Part shown: in pieces, positions 37,845-48,309 of the stretch | How the letters are laid out: the number at the start of each line of letters is the position of its first letter | Position numbering within the stretch: position 1 is the stretch's first letter | From: an uncultured Bacteroidota bacterium | Lineage (GTDB): Bacteria > Bacteroidota > Bacteroidia > UKL13-3 | Assembly: GCA_903850915.1 (NCBI GenBank) | Contig: CAINMV010000023.1 | Span: forward strand, 62,001 to 126,000 | DNA: 64,000 bases | Reading direction: 5' to 3' | Notes under the pieces: generated by a model | What the model was told of the DNA's origin: nothing | Database searches by the model: none | Seen by the model: the letters and a program-made list of their open reading frames with translations, nothing else | Made by a program: the position numbers and the translations under genes

Positions 37845-38699
37845 ATGCTGCGAATCGTTCGACCTCAGAATTTAGCATTATTAGGTTTGATTCAGTGCTT
37901 TGTATTGGCTAGAACAGGAGATTATAATTTTCTTTTTTATGACATTCACAAAACCTTAGCATTACTCGCATCAACATCGCTCATTGCTGCAGCTGGTTAT
38001 ATTATCAATGATTATTTTGATTTAAAAATTGATCTAATAAATAAACCCCATCGGGTTTTTATTGGGCAAAATTTACCTCGACGATGGGCCATGACACTTC
38101 ATCTAGTATTGACAATTATAGGATTGACGCTTGCGTGGCAGGTGAACCTACTAACTTTTGGAATCTCATTTCTCTGTTCAATATTACTTTACCTTTATTC
38201 TGCAACGCTCAAACGGAAGTTTTTAATCGGAAACCTAGCAATTGCAATTTTAGCCGCACTGAGCGTTTATATTTGTCAAGCAGGCGTCGGATTGCTTAAT
38301 ATAAATCTAGTGCTATCCTATTCCTTTTTTGCTGGTTTCACCACATTCTTGCGTGAAATTGTGAAGGATATAGAAGATGAAGAAGGTGATGCAATTTTTC
38401 ATAGCCACTCTTTAGCCATTGAATATGGCTTACAAAAAACCAAAAAAGTACTTATTTTGTCTACTTCGCTATTATTTCTAATATTAATCCTCTATGTAAT
38501 TTGGCAAGTAGAGAATACTGAATCTACCAATCTCCTTTTTAATACTTATATTATACTGCTACTTGCTGGTGTGGGATTGCCTTTATTGGTTTTTATGGTG
38601 AAATTAAGAAACGCGAAACAACAAGATGAATTTGCTCAATTAAGCAGACTATTAAAAGTTATTATGTTGATAGGTGTCTTTTCCATACTATTCTGTTAG
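37845..38699 (+). CDS. UbiA-family prenyltransferase (geranylgeranylglycerol-phosphate geranylgeranyltransferase-like)
   Basis: The 284-residue membrane protein starts MLRIVRPQNLALLGLIQ. It has both prenyl-diphosphate/Mg2+ sites: NDYFDLKIDLINKPHR (NDxxDxxxD) and REIVKDIEDEEGD. Bacteroidota copies with this pattern are annotated as digeranylgeranylglyceryl-phosphate synthases or general UbiA members. The acceptor cannot be told from the sequence. It lies between folE (23 bp) and maf (19 bp), probably one operon. Confidence 0.85.
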   Translation: MLRIVRPQNLALLGLIQCFVLARTGDYNFLFYDIHKTLALLASTSLIAAAGYIINDYFDLKIDLINKPHRVFIGQNLPRRWAMTLHLVLTIIGLTLAWQVNLLTFGISFLCSILLYLYSATLKRKFLIGNLAIAILAALSVYICQAGVGLLNINLVLSYSFFAGFTTFLREIVKDIEDEEGDAIFHSHSLAIEYGLQKTKKVLILSTSLLFLILILYVIWQVENTESTNLLFNTYIILLLAGVGLPLLVFMVKLRNAKQQDEFAQLSRLLKVIMLIGVFSILFC

Positions 38700-38700
38700 T

Positions 38701-38708
38701 TATATTTG
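38701..38708 (+). promoter_or_regulatory. -7 box just before maf
   Basis: TATATTTG fits TAnnTTTG and lies 10 nt before the maf ATG. No -33 partner at the right distance. Confidence 0.35.
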
Positions 38709-38718
38709 CCTAACAAAT

Positions 38719-39303
38719 ATGATAATATTAGCATCAAAGTCTCCACGAAGAAAGCAACTGCTTATTGAAAGTGGCTTAGAATTTATTGTAAAACATTACG
38801 AAGTAGATGAGTCATTCCCAGATTCACTCAAAAAACAGGATGTGGCGCTTTATTTAAGCCGTAAAAAAGCAGAAGCATATACCGAACCTCTTCATGATGT
38901 AGTCTTAATTTGTGCGGATACAATTGTTAGTATTGAGAATGCCATTTTAAACAAACCACAAGATTTCGATGAAGCATACGCAATGCTAAAGCAACTTTCA
39001 GGCAAAATGCATGAAGTCTATACTGGCATCACGCTTCGCCGCGACAACGACTACCACAGCTTTTACGAGTGTACGGAAGTTTATTTTAAAGAACTTTCCA
39101 ATGATGAAATTGAACAGTATATTAAACACTTTAGTCCATACGATAAAGCTGGAGGCTACGGCATCCAAGAGTGGATTGGTTATATTGGAGTAGAAAAAGT
39201 AGTTGGATGCTATTACAATGTAATGGGAATGCCCGTTGCTCGACTTTACAAAGAGCTCCTCGAATTTCATCCTAAAATAACAAAATCGATTATCTTTAGA
39301 TAA
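38719..39303 (+). CDS. maf: Maf-family nucleoside triphosphate pyrophosphatase
   Basis: The 194-residue cytoplasmic protein starts at the ATG at 38719, giving MIILASKSPRRKQLL, the universal Maf N-terminus (S-x-S-P-R-R). The catalytic Asp is in CADTIVSIE, and the conserved YDKAGGYGIQEW follows. Maf enzymes hydrolyse non-canonical or dTTP/UTP-type nucleotides, limiting mutation or arresting division. The frame extends upstream to 38674, overlapping the prenyltransferase, but that N-terminus does not match the family. Confidence 0.93.
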   Translation: MIILASKSPRRKQLLIESGLEFIVKHYEVDESFPDSLKKQDVALYLSRKKAEAYTEPLHDVVLICADTIVSIENAILNKPQDFDEAYAMLKQLSGKMHEVYTGITLRRDNDYHSFYECTEVYFKELSNDEIEQYIKHFSPYDKAGGYGIQEWIGYIGVEKVVGCYYNVMGMPVARLYKELLEFHPKITKSIIFR

Positions 39304-39311
39304 CAAAAAAA

Positions 39312-39380
39312 GACTTCTTTTTGAAGTCACCAAATTGCTGACTAAAGTCAGTTTTTTTACTGACGAAAGTCAGTTTTTTT
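39312..39380 (+). terminator. Tandem rho-independent terminators after maf
   Basis: Three hairpins follow the stop codon: GACTTC-TTTTT-GAAGTC (39312-39328), then CTGAC-TAAA-GTCAG with seven Ts (39338-39358), then ACTGAC-GAAA-GTCAGT with a T run to 39380. The last two are a direct repeat of period 22 bp. Confidence 0.85.
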
Positions 39381-39411
39381 AACCCGTTTTTAACAGTTTT
39401 CACGTAATGTA

Positions 39412-39445
39412 AAAGTACTGTCATAATCTTTATTGACAGCACTTT
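39412..39445 (+). promoter_or_regulatory. Inverted repeat upstream of the HmuY/TonB operon (operator candidate)
   Basis: Arms AAAGTACTGTCA (39412-39423) and TGACAGCACTTT (39434-39445) pair at 11 of 12 positions with a 10-bp spacer, so half-site centres are 22 bp apart, two helical turns. It ends 17 bp before the -7 box at 39463. It could instead be a further terminator-like hairpin, since TTTTTG follows. Confidence 0.45.
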
Positions 39446-39462
39446 CATGGTTTTTGTAAGCA

Positions 39463-39470
39463 TACATTTG
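39463..39470 (+). promoter_or_regulatory. -7 box of the HmuY/TonB operon
   Basis: TACATTTG fits TAnnTTTG and lies 33 nt before the ATG at 39504. The nearest TTG is 27 nt further upstream, at a spacing longer than usual. Confidence 0.4.
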
Positions 39471-39503
39471 CTGCACAAAATGAACATTAGAAACAACCCA
39501 ATC

Positions 39504-40742
39504 ATGAAAAGTATTTTTACATTATTTTTTGTATTATTAATTAGCCTGCACTTGTCGGCTCAAACTGTTATCAACGATTCAGTATCCATCGGTGCTGGAT
39601 ATGCAAACCAAACTTTCTATAGCATTGCCAAAGGCACTGTTTTGAGTATCGACAACACCGATTGGGATCTAGCATTCCATACCGACAATCGAGAGGTGGC
39701 TATTTTTATAAACTCGAAAAAAGATGTGAAATTATACTTAGCGAGTAATGACACCTCAAAATGGAATTCGCTAGACACTGCAAATAGGACAACAAAACAA
39801 TATCATAATAGTGATAGCAGTTGGTCGTTTGGCGCATTCAACCGTGAGGCTCCTGCAGGAGGTTTCGATTATGGTTGGGGTACCTATAATGCTACCACAC
39901 ACGAAATTTATGCTAGTAAAATTTACTTCATAAACTATGGAGTAAACCTATGGAAGAAAATTATTATCAGCAAACACGATGCGAATTATACTTATCATTT
40001 CCGCTATGCTAACCTAGATGGTTCAAATGAGATTTCAGTGGTGCTTAAAAAGTCACCTTATGCAAACAAAAACTTCGTTTACTATTCTTTAACAAACAAC
40101 ACAATAATTACTCGCGAACCCGATTTTACAACGTATGACTTGATATTTCATCAATTTGAGCAAGAAATACCTTACACCTATAAAGTGACAGGAGCACAAC
40201 AAAATAGGAATGTAAAAGCCAAGAAAGTTTATCCTGTTAGCGATGTGAATGCTGCAACCGTTGGCACAACGCTATTAAGCAAAAATATTACTTCGGTGGG
40301 CAGCGATTGGAAAACTTTTGACCCAGGAACAAATAAATGGACCATTGAAGATTCAACAGTTTATTTTATTCAGGATGTCACTGGTGCTAAAATATGGAAA
40401 CTGGTATTTACCGGATTTGGGGGCTCAAGTAATGGCAAAATGTACTTTAACAAAACAGCCTACGCATCTGGAATAAACGCATCTTCTTTAACAACGTTGG
40501 GTATTTATCCAAATCCTGCACATAATAATACCACAATCAACTTCTATATTGGCTGTGCACAAAATGTAAAAATGAGTGTTAAAGACTTAACTGGAAAAGA
40601 AGTTAGCTCACAAGAAATAAATTCTACCGCCGGATTTAATGCATTTATACTAAACACCAGCAGCATTGTCAGCGGAACGTATTTCGTAACCATCCAAAGC
40701 CTCGAAGGAATTGCAACACAGAAGTTAATTATTAATAATTAA
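39504..40742 (+). CDS. HmuY-family surface protein with T9SS sorting domain
   Basis: The 412-residue protein has a signal peptide (MKSIFTLFFVLLISLHLSAQ). A HmuY-like domain (about 40-310) follows: NTDWDLAFHTDNREVAIFIN, TYHFRYANLDGS and SDWKTFDPGTNKWTIEDS. HmuY proteins of this phylum bind heme or related ligands at the surface and pass them to a TonB-dependent receptor; ligand residues cannot be read here with certainty. The sorting domain starts IYPNPAHNN near residue 335. The receptor gene follows after 18 bp. The longer frame from 39447 lacks a signal peptide start. Confidence 0.8.
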   Translation: MKSIFTLFFVLLISLHLSAQTVINDSVSIGAGYANQTFYSIAKGTVLSIDNTDWDLAFHTDNREVAIFINSKKDVKLYLASNDTSKWNSLDTANRTTKQYHNSDSSWSFGAFNREAPAGGFDYGWGTYNATTHEIYASKIYFINYGVNLWKKIIISKHDANYTYHFRYANLDGSNEISVVLKKSPYANKNFVYYSLTNNTIITREPDFTTYDLIFHQFEQEIPYTYKVTGAQQNRNVKAKKVYPVSDVNAATVGTTLLSKNITSVGSDWKTFDPGTNKWTIEDSTVYFIQDVTGAKIWKLVFTGFGGSSNGKMYFNKTAYASGINASSLTTLGIYPNPAHNNTTINFYIGCAQNVKMSVKDLTGKEVSSQEINSTAGFNAFILNTSSIVSGTYFVTIQSLEGIATQKLIINN

Positions 40743-40760
40743 ACAAATCTTACTTAATCC

Positions 40761-42980
40761 ATGAAAAGATTACTGTGCCTATTACTCATCGTAATGCTGA
40801 AGTTCACCCTTCAGGCACAGCGTCTATTTATAATTGATAGCAATGCCACACCTGTAAATGCAAAAGTAGAAGCTCTATATATGCTCGAAGGCAAACGAAT
40901 TTCGGCTGTCACGGAAAACGGATTCGTCACACTTCCTACTGCTGGCTCTTTTCAAGTAAGAGTTCACGCAATAGGCTTCCAAGACCTTCAAAAAACTTTC
41001 GTTATCTCTCAAAATCAAACAATTACCATTGCACTTACGCCTGCTACAATTGTAACTGAAGATGTGGTTGTTACCGCTCAAGTTGGCGCTAAAACGGCAA
41101 AGAACTCTGTAATATCCGTTACTGTTATCGACAACAAAAAAATACAATTGATGGGTGCTCAAAACCTTCGCGATGTGCTTACTAATCAAATGGGATTGCG
41201 CCTTAGCCAAGATAATATTTTAGGAAGCAGCATTAGTATGCAAGGCCTCAGCGGTGAAAATGTAAAGATCCTAATCGACGGTGTTCCTGTCATTGGACGT
41301 CAAAATGGGAATGTCGACATCTCACAAATCGACATGAATAATGTGGAGCGCATTGAAATTATTGAAGGGCCTATGAGTGTTAATTTTGGGACAAATGCCC
41401 TTGGTGGCGTTATTAATATTATCACTAAAAAAGGAAATTCAATACATAACTCATTTGCGATAAAAACGCATTATGAAACCATAGGAACTTACAATAGCTC
41501 TTTTACCTATAACACTCACGTAAAGAAACTCACCACTCAACTAACAGCATCTCGTAACTTTTTCGATGGATGGAGTGTAAACGACTCTTACGAAGCTATA
41601 CCCATGCAACATATTGCAGACACCAATCGTTTTAAAACATGGAAGCCCAAAATGCAATACAATTTAGGTTTAAATCTTGGGGGTAGAATAAAAAACTTTG
41701 ACCTTAATTTTAAATCGAATTATTTTAACGAATCTATTTTAAATCGTGGAAAGCCTACTGCACCATATTTTGAAAGCGCTTTCGACGACACTTATAAAAC
41801 CACGCGTTTGGATAATGTCGTGATGTTTAACTTTTCTAAAGACCAACGAAAATCTTGCAATAGCCAAGTTTCTTGCAGCTTTTACAAGCGACTAAAAAAC
41901 ACATATTATAGGGATTTAACAAGCTTAATTCAAAAAATATCATCAAATCCAGAAGACCATGACACCACAAATTACTATTTATTGAATCTTCGTAGCACAC
42001 GAAAATCTTATTTCAAAAAATTGAATTATGAATACGGTGTAGATCTAAACTTCGAAGGCACATCTGGACAACGAATAAAAGATCATTCACAATCGCTTTA
42101 CGACCTTGCTTCTTTTGGAATTGCCGAATATAACTTAACCGATAAACTTACCTTACGAGGAGGTGTAAGAGTGGCTTATAACTCCAAGTACAAAGCCCCA
42201 ATTTTACCCTCACTAAACTTAAAATGGTTTATAAACACTAAAAACATTGTGAGATTTAGTTATGCTCAAGGCTTTAAAGCTCCAGGATTAAAAGAGCTTT
42301 ATTTCTATTTTGTTGACTTCAACCATAATATTATAGGCAACACCTCCCTTAAAGCAGAAAAATCAAACAGCATTAACATTCAGTATAATTATGTTACGAT
42401 GTATAAAAAAGCGTTAGTGAAATTTGAATTAAAAGCCTTCTACAATTATATCGAAAACATGATAACTTTGGCGCAAATTCAAGGATTGAGCTACACCTAT
42501 GCCAACGTTGGAATATACAAAACAAAAGGATTGCAATGTAATGGCGATATTATATTGGGTAACTTAAAAATAAATGCTGGCCTTAACTATACTGGACGTT
42601 ACAACCAACTAATAGAAGGTGCTGCAATAACCACATTCTCTTTTAGTCCAGAGTTTAATAGCGCTTTAGGCTATAACTTCAAAAAACAAAAAACACAGGT
42701 TTCATTTTACTATAAATTTAATGGAAAACTCCCCTCCTATTTTAAAGATGCCAATGATAATTTAATCATCCAAAATATTGGAAGCTACCACTGGGCTGAT
42801 GCTTCTGTAACAAAAAGCATTTTCAAGACAGTCTTAATTGGAGCGGGAATTAAAAACATCTTCAACATTCAAAACATCAGCACTGCCAATGGCACCGGAG
42901 TGCATCAAACCGAGAACAAAATGCCTATTGGTGCAGGCCGTTTTTATTTTTTAAGCGTTAACTACACTCTATCAAAATGA
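40761..42980 (+). CDS. TonB-dependent outer-membrane receptor
   Basis: The 739-residue protein has a signal peptide (MKRLLCLLLIVMLKFTLQAQ). An N-terminal carboxypeptidase-regulatory-like domain (about 20-95, VEALYMLEGKRISAVTENG) is followed by the plug (about 100-225: ENVKILIDGVPVIGRQNG, VERIEIIEGPMSVNFGTNALGGVINIIT) and a 22-strand-type barrel ending FYFLSVNYTLSK. It imports a large ligand using TonB energy. The HmuY neighbours suggest heme or a metal complex. The stop overlaps the next start (ATGA, 42977-42980). Confidence 0.93.
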   Translation: MKRLLCLLLIVMLKFTLQAQRLFIIDSNATPVNAKVEALYMLEGKRISAVTENGFVTLPTAGSFQVRVHAIGFQDLQKTFVISQNQTITIALTPATIVTEDVVVTAQVGAKTAKNSVISVTVIDNKKIQLMGAQNLRDVLTNQMGLRLSQDNILGSSISMQGLSGENVKILIDGVPVIGRQNGNVDISQIDMNNVERIEIIEGPMSVNFGTNALGGVINIITKKGNSIHNSFAIKTHYETIGTYNSSFTYNTHVKKLTTQLTASRNFFDGWSVNDSYEAIPMQHIADTNRFKTWKPKMQYNLGLNLGGRIKNFDLNFKSNYFNESILNRGKPTAPYFESAFDDTYKTTRLDNVVMFNFSKDQRKSCNSQVSCSFYKRLKNTYYRDLTSLIQKISSNPEDHDTTNYYLLNLRSTRKSYFKKLNYEYGVDLNFEGTSGQRIKDHSQSLYDLASFGIAEYNLTDKLTLRGGVRVAYNSKYKAPILPSLNLKWFINTKNIVRFSYAQGFKAPGLKELYFYFVDFNHNIIGNTSLKAEKSNSINIQYNYVTMYKKALVKFELKAFYNYIENMITLAQIQGLSYTYANVGIYKTKGLQCNGDIILGNLKINAGLNYTGRYNQLIEGAAITTFSFSPEFNSALGYNFKKQKTQVSFYYKFNGKLPSYFKDANDNLIIQNIGSYHWADASVTKSIFKTVLIGAGIKNIFNIQNISTANGTGVHQTENKMPIGAGRFYFLSVNYTLSK

Positions 42981-43948
42981 AGAACGTTAAGCTTCTACTA
43001 AGTGTATTTCTTTTTCTCTTCATTTCTTGCCAAAAGCGAGAGTTGCCTATTCAAAAGGCAGATCGAGGCACAGCCATTACAAGCTCATTTTATTGGGGAC
43101 CAAAATATGCAACGCAAACTTGGTTTAAATTAAATGGGAATAAAATTGTTTCCCAAAATAGTCGTGGAGATTGGGATTTGGAGTTCGAAGCCGGCACTGG
43201 TAATCATGTGAGGCTCAACGCCGCAAAATTTATGTTTGCCCTTAACACGCATAAGCAAACTTTTGCTGAGGTAAAGGATACTTCCTCTTTCAATTTCTAT
43301 AACACTAAACAATGTGACCGAGTAGCAACTTTAGATTCATCGGTAATGGGTGTTTTTGAAAATCACAGTCCAGTTTATATTATCGATTTAGGTGTTGATG
43401 ATAACAACATGCCTCTCGGTTTAAAGAAATTCCAGTTTCTTGAAAATAAAAACGCCAGCTTCACCTTTTGTTATGCCAACCTAGATGGAAGCGACTCACT
43501 ATGCCGTTATTTTTCGAAAAGCGACAACTACAACTTCGTTCAGTTTTCTTTCAAAACAAATCAATTACAGAGTAATATAGAACCCCAAAAAAAAGATTTC
43601 GATCTAGAATTCACTCAATATACGTATATCTTTGAGAATCCTTATGTGCCATATTGGGTATGCGGTGTATTATTAAATAGAAGTGAAGTAAAAGCCTGCA
43701 AAATTGACGACAAAGCCTACGAAACAATAAATCTAAGCGATACCCTTCAGCATCCACTTACAAACCGCCCAGATGCCATCGGCTATGATTGGAAGAAATG
43801 GGATTTCACCTTGGCTCGTTATTCATACCCTGCTTTTTCCTATATTATTAAAGATTCAGAAGGCTTTTATTTTAAACTTCGATTTCTAACCTTCGAAAAT
43901 GATTTGGGGCAGAAAGGATACCCCACTTTTGAATTTCAAAAGCTCTAG
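42977..43948 (+). CDS. HmuY-family lipoprotein
   Basis: The 323-residue protein starts MKNVKLLLSVFLFLFISC, a lipoprotein signal with the Cys at residue 18. The rest is paralogous to the first gene of this operon: the same TWFKLNGN strand, GDWDLEFEAG and SFTFCYANLDGSDSL, and a second half with YDWKKWDF. It has no T9SS domain, so it should be lipid-anchored in the outer membrane while the paralogue is exported by T9SS. Its start overlaps the receptor stop by 4 bp. Confidence 0.78.
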   Translation: MKNVKLLLSVFLFLFISCQKRELPIQKADRGTAITSSFYWGPKYATQTWFKLNGNKIVSQNSRGDWDLEFEAGTGNHVRLNAAKFMFALNTHKQTFAEVKDTSSFNFYNTKQCDRVATLDSSVMGVFENHSPVYIIDLGVDDNNMPLGLKKFQFLENKNASFTFCYANLDGSDSLCRYFSKSDNYNFVQFSFKTNQLQSNIEPQKKDFDLEFTQYTYIFENPYVPYWVCGVLLNRSEVKACKIDDKAYETINLSDTLQHPLTNRPDAIGYDWKKWDFTLARYSYPAFSYIIKDSEGFYFKLRFLTFENDLGQKGYPTFEFQKL

Positions 43949-44150
43949 TTAATTGTAACTTTTTAGATTTTAGTAAAAATTTAATGCAGTAACATCGAAA
44001 GTTGGTTTAACACCAAATCCGCTTGTAATTCTTAGAAAGAGCAAAAAATAGGGCTTATAACGTTTTTAAGGCCTCAACACTTAATTTACCACTTATTCCA
44101 AGCCAATGCTAAAAAAGTCCATTATTGGCCAAAAAAACCATAAAAACAAT

Positions 44151-44182
44151 AAATCCTCAATCATTTTCATGATTGAGGATTT
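44151..44182 (-). terminator. Rho-independent terminator of rpoB
   Basis: A perfect 14-bp stem with a 4-nt loop lies 20 nt past the rpoB stop. On the minus strand it is followed by ATTGTTTTTATGG, a T-rich tail. It closes transcription before the HmuY operon region. Confidence 0.8.
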
Positions 44183-44202
44183 TAAATTACTATAGATTAC
44201 GA

Positions 44203-47200
44203 TTACTCTGCGGTTACATCCAATCCTAGTCCACGTAATTCATGAATCAATACATTAAATGACTCAGGTAATTGTGGCGTTGGCATTGGCTCACCTTTAA
44301 CAATCGCTTCATACGATTTTGAACGTCCGATGATGTCATCACTCTTTATTGTCAATACCTCTTGTAAAATGTTTGATGCACCGAATGCCTCGAGAGCCCA
44401 AACCTCCATCTCACCAAAACGTTGACCTCCAAATTGAGCTTTACCACCCAAAGGCTGTTGTGTAATTAATGAATATGGGCCTATTGAACGAGCGTGTAAC
44501 TTATCATCAACCATGTGTCCTAACTTCAACATGTAAATGATACCCACTGTAGTTTTTTGTTTGAACTTCTCACCTGTTTGTCCGTCGGTTAAAAACGTTT
44601 GACAATTTTCTGGTAATCCCGCTTTAACAATATATTGAGCAATTTCTTCTTGAGTAGCACCATCGAAAATCGGTGTTGCAAATTTGCATCCCAATTGTTC
44701 TCCAGCCCAACCCAACATAGTTTCATAAATTTGACCTAAGTTCATACGACTTGGCACACCCAATGGATTCAATACAATATCCACTGGAGTTCCATCTTCA
44801 AGGAATGGCATATCTTCACGTGCAACAATACGAGCAACAACTCCCTTATTACCGTGACGTCCAGCCATCTTATCCCCTACCTTTAACTTACGTTTGGTAG
44901 CGATATAAACTTTCGCCATTTGAACGATACCGGTTGGCAACTCATCGCCTACTGTTAAAGCAAATTCTTCACGGCGATATTTTCCAACTAAATCATGCGC
45001 AGCACGACGATAGTTTACTAAGATATCACGAATTAATATATTTTTATCTTTATCGGTAGTCCATGCTGTTGGATTAGTCAAATCGTAATCCAATTCAAAC
45101 AATGCTTTTTGAGTGAACTTAACGCCTTTACCAATCAACTCTTGCTCATACACATCATATACACCTTGCGAGGTTTTGCCATTCAATAAAGTCATTAGCT
45201 TTTCAACTAAACGCTCTTTCAATTTCGCGAGGTTTTTGTTGTGGGTATCCTGCAATTTTGAGGTAACCAATTTCTCTTGATCTTTGGTTAACTTATCTTT
45301 CTTTATTTTGGTAAACAATTTCTTATCTATAACCACACCGTTTGTTGATGGAGGAGCTTTTAGAGAGGCATCTTTAACATCACCTGCCTTATCTCCAAAG
45401 ATAGCACGTAATAATTTTTCCTCAGGTGAAGGTTCAGTTTCACCTTTAGGTGTGATTTTACCAATTAGAATATCTCCTTCTCTTACTTCGGCACCGATAC
45501 GTATCAAACCGTTTTCATCGAGGTTACGTGTTGCTTCCTCACTTACATTCGGAATATCGTTGGTTAATTCTTCTTCACCACGTTTTGTATCGCGCACCTC
45601 AAGCTCATATTCAGTAACATGTATAGATGTGAAAACATCCTCTTGTACTGCTTTTTCGCTGATAACAATCGCATCCTCAAAGTTAAATCCTTGCCAAGGC
45701 ATGAAAGCCACCTTAAGATTTCTACCCAAGGCCAATTCACCTAATTCAGTAGCATATCCTTCGATGATAACATCGCCTTTTTTAATTTTATCTCCTTTTT
45801 TAACCAACGGGCGTTGATTTACGCAGGTATTTTGATTGGTACGTTTGAATTTAGTAAGATGATACGTCTTCATTTCACCATCAAAATTCAACAATTCTTC
45901 TTCAGCAGTAAGGTTATAACTAACCACTACTTTTTCTGAGTCAGCATATTCAATTTCGCCATTTCCTTCAGCTACCACTACTGCACGACTATCGCGAGCC
46001 ACACGACCTTCGAGACCTGTACCTACAATTGGCGATTGTGGTTTTAATAAAGGAACAGCTTGACGTTGCATATTCGATCCCATCAAAGCACGGTTCGCAT
46101 CATCATGCTCCAAGAACGGAATTAAAGATGCTGCAATACTTACAATTTGATTTGGTGCAATATCCATGTATTGAGCCTCCTCTGGGGATATCGATGGGAA
46201 GTCACCATCTTTACGTGCACGAACCTTCTCTGTTAAGAAATTCCCTTTTGCATCGTATTTTGAGTTTGCCTGTGCAATAGTTTTCCCATCTTCATCTTCT
46301 GCACTTACGTAGGTAACAGGCTCATTCACTTGCACTTTTCCGTTTTGGATTCTACGGTATGGAGTTTCAATGAAACCCATGCCATTCACTTTTGCATGAA
46401 CACAAAGTGATGAAATCAAACCGATATTTGGTCCTTCAGGAGTTTCAATAGTACACAAACGTCCATAGTGAGTATAATGTACATCTCGCACCTCAAAACC
46501 AGCACGCTCTCTACTCAATCCACCAGGGCCTAACGCCGACATACGGCGTTTGTGTGTAATTTCAGCTAATGGATTGGTTTGATCCATAAACTGCGAAAGT
46601 TGAGACGTTCCAAAAAAGGAGTTAATTACTGAGGATAATGTACGTGCGTTAATAAGGTCGGATGGATTGAACACCTCGTTATCACGAATGTTCATACGCT
46701 CACGGATGGTGCGAGCCATACGAGCCAAACCAACTCCGAACTGCGCAAATAACTGCTCACCTACGGTACGTACACGACGATTACTCAAGTGGTCAATATC
46801 ATCCACATCAGCTTTATCATTACTTAATTTGATTAAGTTTTTGATGATGTCAATGATATCGTCTTTTGTTAATACACGACTCTTTTCGTCAACTTTATTT
46901 AATTTACGGTTGATTCTATAGCGTCCTACCTCACCTAAATCGTAACGTTTATCCGAAAAGAACAAACGCTCAATTACACCACGCGCCGTTTCTTCATCTG
47001 GTGCATCGGCATTACGCAATTGACGGTAAATTAACTCAATCGCTTCTTTACCATTGTTCGAGGTATCTTTTTGTAATGTGTTATGAATGATTGCAAAGTC
47101 GTTCGATTTACTTTCTTCTTTATGAAGAATTATCGTTTGAACTTTAGCTTCAAGAATAACGTCGATATGATCTTCTGTGATGTCGATATCACGCTCAATT

Positions 47201-48006
47201 AAAACTTCATTACGCTCAATAGAAACCACTTCACCGGTATCTTCATCCACAAAATCTTCAACCCAGGTGCGTAACACCCGCGCTGCTAATTTTCTTCCAA
47301 CTGCATTTTTCAAGCCAGATTTAGAAACTTTAATTTCTTCCGCCAAGTTGAATATATTTAAGATATCCTTATCACTTTCAAATCCGATAGCACGGAATAA
47401 AGTAGTAACAGGGAATTTCTTCTTACGATCGATGTAAGCATACATGATGTTATTTACATCTGTAGCGAATTCAATCCAAGATCCTTTAAATGGAATGATA
47501 CGTGCGGAGTATAATTTTGTTCCGTTAGTATGGTAGCTTTGTCCAAAGAACACGCCTGGAGAACGGTGAAGTTGAGAAACTACAACACGTTCAGCACCGT
47601 TAATAACAAACGTACCCTTTGAGGTCATGTAAGGGATATTTCCTAAATATACGTCTTGAACGATAGTTTCAAAATCTTCATGATCTTTATCGGTACAGAA
47701 TAACTTTAATTTTGCTTTTAAAGGCACATTGTAGGTTAAACCACGATCCATACACTCTTCGATGCTGTATTTAGGAGGATCTACGAAGTAGTCAATAAAT
47801 TCCAATACAAAAATGCCACGAGTATCCGAAATCGGAAAATTCTCCATAAACACTTTGTAAAGTCCTTGAGATTTTTTGTTCTCTGTTGAAGCGTCCAATT
47901 GGAAAAACTCCTTGTAAGACTGGATTTGCACGTCCAAAAAGTCAGGGTAATCGATGACTTTTTCTACCGATGCAAAACTGATACGATTGATGTCTTTAGT
48001 TGCCAA
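44203..48006 (-). CDS. rpoB: DNA-directed RNA polymerase beta subunit
   Basis: The 1267-residue protein is a complete Bacteroidota RpoB: the N-terminal [38 protein letters not shown], the rifampicin-region [49 protein letters not shown] and [20 protein letters not shown]. The start must be the TTG ending at 48006: an in-frame TAA stop lies two codons upstream and the N-terminus matches the family. Unusually, rpoC is not downstream and the L10/L7-L12 genes are not upstream. A canonical promoter lies at 48279-48309. Confidence 0.98.
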   Translation of the reverse strand: MATKDINRISFASVEKVIDYPDFLDVQIQSYKEFFQLDASTENKKSQGLYKVFMENFPISDTRGIFVLEFIDYFVDPPKYSIEECMDRGLTYNVPLKAKLKLFCTDKDHEDFETIVQDVYLGNIPYMTSKGTFVINGAERVVVSQLHRSPGVFFGQSYHTNGTKLYSARIIPFKGSWIEFATDVNNIMYAYIDRKKKFPVTTLFRAIGFESDKDILNIFNLAEEIKVSKSGLKNAVGRKLAARVLRTWVEDFVDEDTGEVVSIERNEVLIERDIDITEDHIDVILEAKVQTIILHKEESKSNDFAIIHNTLQKDTSNNGKEAIELIYRQLRNADAPDEETARGVIERLFFSDKRYDLGEVGRYRINRKLNKVDEKSRVLTKDDIIDIIKNLIKLSNDKADVDDIDHLSNRRVRTVGEQLFAQFGVGLARMARTIRERMNIRDNEVFNPSDLINARTLSSVINSFFGTSQLSQFMDQTNPLAEITHKRRMSALGPGGLSRERAGFEVRDVHYTHYGRLCTIETPEGPNIGLISSLCVHAKVNGMGFIETPYRRIQNGKVQVNEPVTYVSAEDEDGKTIAQANSKYDAKGNFLTEKVRARKDGDFPSISPEEAQYMDIAPNQIVSIAASLIPFLEHDDANRALMGSNMQRQAVPLLKPQSPIVGTGLEGRVARDSRAVVVAEGNGEIEYADSEKVVVSYNLTAEEELLNFDGEMKTYHLTKFKRTNQNTCVNQRPLVKKGDKIKKGDVIIEGYATELGELALGRNLKVAFMPWQGFNFEDAIVISEKAVQEDVFTSIHVTEYELEVRDTKRGEEELTNDIPNVSEEATRNLDENGLIRIGAEVREGDILIGKITPKGETEPSPEEKLLRAIFGDKAGDVKDASLKAPPSTNGVVIDKKLFTKIKKDKLTKDQEKLVTSKLQDTHNKNLAKLKERLVEKLMTLLNGKTSQGVYDVYEQELIGKGVKFTQKALFELDYDLTNPTAWTTDKDKNILIRDILVNYRRAAHDLVGKYRREEFALTVGDELPTGIVQMAKVYIATKRKLKVGDKMAGRHGNKGVVARIVAREDMPFLEDGTPVDIVLNPLGVPSRMNLGQIYETMLGWAGEQLGCKFATPIFDGATQEEIAQYIVKAGLPENCQTFLTDGQTGEKFKQKTTVGIIYMLKLGHMVDDKLHARSIGPYSLITQQPLGGKAQFGGQRFGEMEVWALEAFGASNILQEVLTIKSDDIIGRSKSYEAIVKGEPMPTPQLPESFNVLIHELRGLGLDVTAE

Positions 48007-48278
48007 TGCTTATCAATATTAATAGTTAATAATTTATTCTCTCTCTCTTCACTGCCGGATACATTTCGTCCTTTTAAGTTACAGATAAAACCAATAATTT
48101 GTATTGGTGAAATGCTTGTGCGACAACACAACTATCTGCATCTCCCTTTTCGCAGTTTGTAGGCAAAAGCATACAAGATACATTGCCATTGATAAACTCA
48201 GCTTTAAAAGCCGACGGCAAAGACCAATTTTATATTAATTATGTAGAAAAAACAAACTCGAGTACTGCAAAAGGATTG

Positions 48279-48309
48279 CAAATATAGCTTTTTTTTGTGT
48301 AAAATCAAA
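48279..48309 (-). promoter_or_regulatory. Canonical two-box promoter of rpoB
   Basis: On the minus strand TTTG (48309-48306), exactly 19 nt, TATATTTG (48286-48279), a full consensus match. The inferred transcript start is near 48272, leaving a leader of about 265 nt before the TTG start. The region 48007-48437 holds no other gene that I can see. Confidence 0.7.

Noticed and set aside
45284..45817. Open frame of 177 codons opposite rpoB
   Set aside because: Wholly inside the highly conserved rpoB, with Ser-rich shadow composition.
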